Assembly (NCBI GenBank): GCA_020849535.1
Contig: JADLGB010000216.1
Span: 1 to 64,000, forward strand
Reading direction: 5' to 3'
Length of the DNA stretch: 64,000 nt
Source of the DNA: Candidatus Hydrogenedentota bacterium
GTDB lineage: Bacteria; Hydrogenedentota; Hydrogenedentia; Hydrogenedentales; SLHB01
Shown: piece after piece, positions 63,734-64,000 of the stretch
Numbering within the stretch: the stretch's first letter is position 1
Layout: the number at the start of each line of letters is the position of its first letter
Notes under the pieces: generated by a model
What the model was told of the DNA's origin: nothing
The model's database searches: none
The model's input: the letters and a program-made list of their open reading frames with translations, nothing else
Position numbers and translations under genes: made by a program

Positions 63734-63744
63734 TATGATAGCAT
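63724..63744. promoter_or_regulatory. Operator-like perfect palindrome
   Basis: ATGCTATCA (63724-63732), TTA, TGATAGCAT (63736-63744): a 9-bp perfect inverted repeat placed over the -10. Tight spacing suggests a dimeric repressor such as a ribbon-helix-helix protein. Confidence 0.65.
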
Positions 63745-63764
63745 TTCGATAGGAGGGTCGCGCA

Positions 63765-64000
63765 ATGCTTACCAAAGAACAAGAGCGAAGTGTCATGGAC
63801 GGGTGGGCGATTCTGGGTTTCGTGATAGCCTCGGGGCTGCTACTCTTGGCCTGCCTTGTTTACGGCGTGGGTTGGGCGGAGGATGATAATAAGATCCCGG
63901 TGGTCATCTGCGTAGTTCTCGGGATCATGCTGTGGGTCTTCGTATGTTGCGGCTTTTTTACGCTCCAGCCCAACGAGGCGGCCGTCCTCGTGCTCTTCGG
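63765..64000 (+). CDS. SPFH/band 7 domain protein, 3' end beyond the window
   Basis: 78 residues visible. A short cytoplasmic start is followed by two hydrophobic helices (AILGFVIASGLLLLACLVYGV; VVICVVLGIMLWVFVCCGFF) and TLQPNEAAVLVLFG, the beginning of an SPFH domain. SPFH proteins form membrane-associated oligomers in functional membrane microdomains. ATG is preceded by AGGAGGG. The remainder is outside the window. Confidence 0.8.
   Translation, partial: MLTKEQERSVMDGWAILGFVIASGLLLLACLVYGVGWAEDDNKIPVVICVVLGIMLWVFVCCGFFTLQPNEAAVLVLF

Overview
The window is one contiguous, high-GC, gene-dense stretch of a bacterial chromosome. A type II secretion cluster with a secretin, a MotB with an OmpA-like domain, a predicted outer-membrane barrel and Tat or Sec signals on several enzymes point to a diderm (two-membrane) cell. 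DisA implies cyclic di-AMP signalling. ECF sigma factors (one fused to a membrane-anchored extracytoplasmic region), Tat-exported Gfo/Idh/MocA and sugar-isomerase-like proteins, a GH78 rhamnosidase and a GH4 glycosidase are typical of uncultured polysaccharide-degrading lineages around Planctomycetota, Verrucomicrobiota and Hydrogenedentota. The exact phylum is an inference I cannot prove from the sequence alone.

Layout. 1-6933: end of a tRNA-Leu gene, then the proteostasis block tig-clpP-clpX-lon-engB. 7076-9979: two unrecognised proteins and a family 2 glycosyltransferase. 10002-13418 (minus): a YfhO-like membrane protein and an exported double-rhodanese protein. 13419-18071: repeat-bearing intergenic DNA, a small acidic protein, a large sigma-factor/carboxypeptidase-regulatory-domain fusion, and a frameshifted membrane-protein gene. 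18207-22196: exported GH78 rhamnosidase, a palindrome array, and a Tat-exported PHP-type protein. 22360-36412: an ECF sigma/anti-sigma-like pair followed by an 11-gene type II secretion operon in the order E-F-G-H-I-J-K-L-M-C/P-D, nearly all genes overlapping or closely spaced. 36437-41351: a nucleotide-binding/MoCo-carrier-like protein, a DUF423 protein, an SRPBCC-ArsR pair with a very clear promoter/operator, motAB, and a predicted barrel. 41373-45316 (minus): bacilliredoxin, Tat oxidoreductase, GH4 enzyme, RidA, tRNA-Leu(AAG). 45365-50818 (minus): rmlA, a tandem-repeat block, and a sulfur assimilation operon cysK-metY-metXW, where MetX and MetW are one polypeptide and the leader can fold into competing hairpins. 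51160-53305: a winged-helix-like protein, a Bcp peroxiredoxin and an anchored protein. 53319-56699 (minus): pyrK, and radA-disA. 56910-61098: lysA-type decarboxylase, and an ABC exporter whose permease is fused to a CPBP protease domain. 61491-64000: small membrane protein, SDR, exported sugar-isomerase-like protein, and the start of an SPFH gene behind a promoter with a perfect operator-like palindrome.

How it fits together. Cytoplasmic protein quality control, a secretion machine for folded exoproteins, and scattered glycan-active exported enzymes suggest a heterotroph that secretes hydrolases. The most unusual items are domain fusions: sigma factor to an extracytoplasmic region, pseudopilus-assembly (M-like) protein to a carbohydrate-binding-like module, secretin to SPOR, MetX to MetW, and ABC permease to CPBP. 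Also notable are a His/Asp-rich trigger factor and several unassigned palindromic repeats. No phage, transposase, CRISPR array or plasmid gene was seen.
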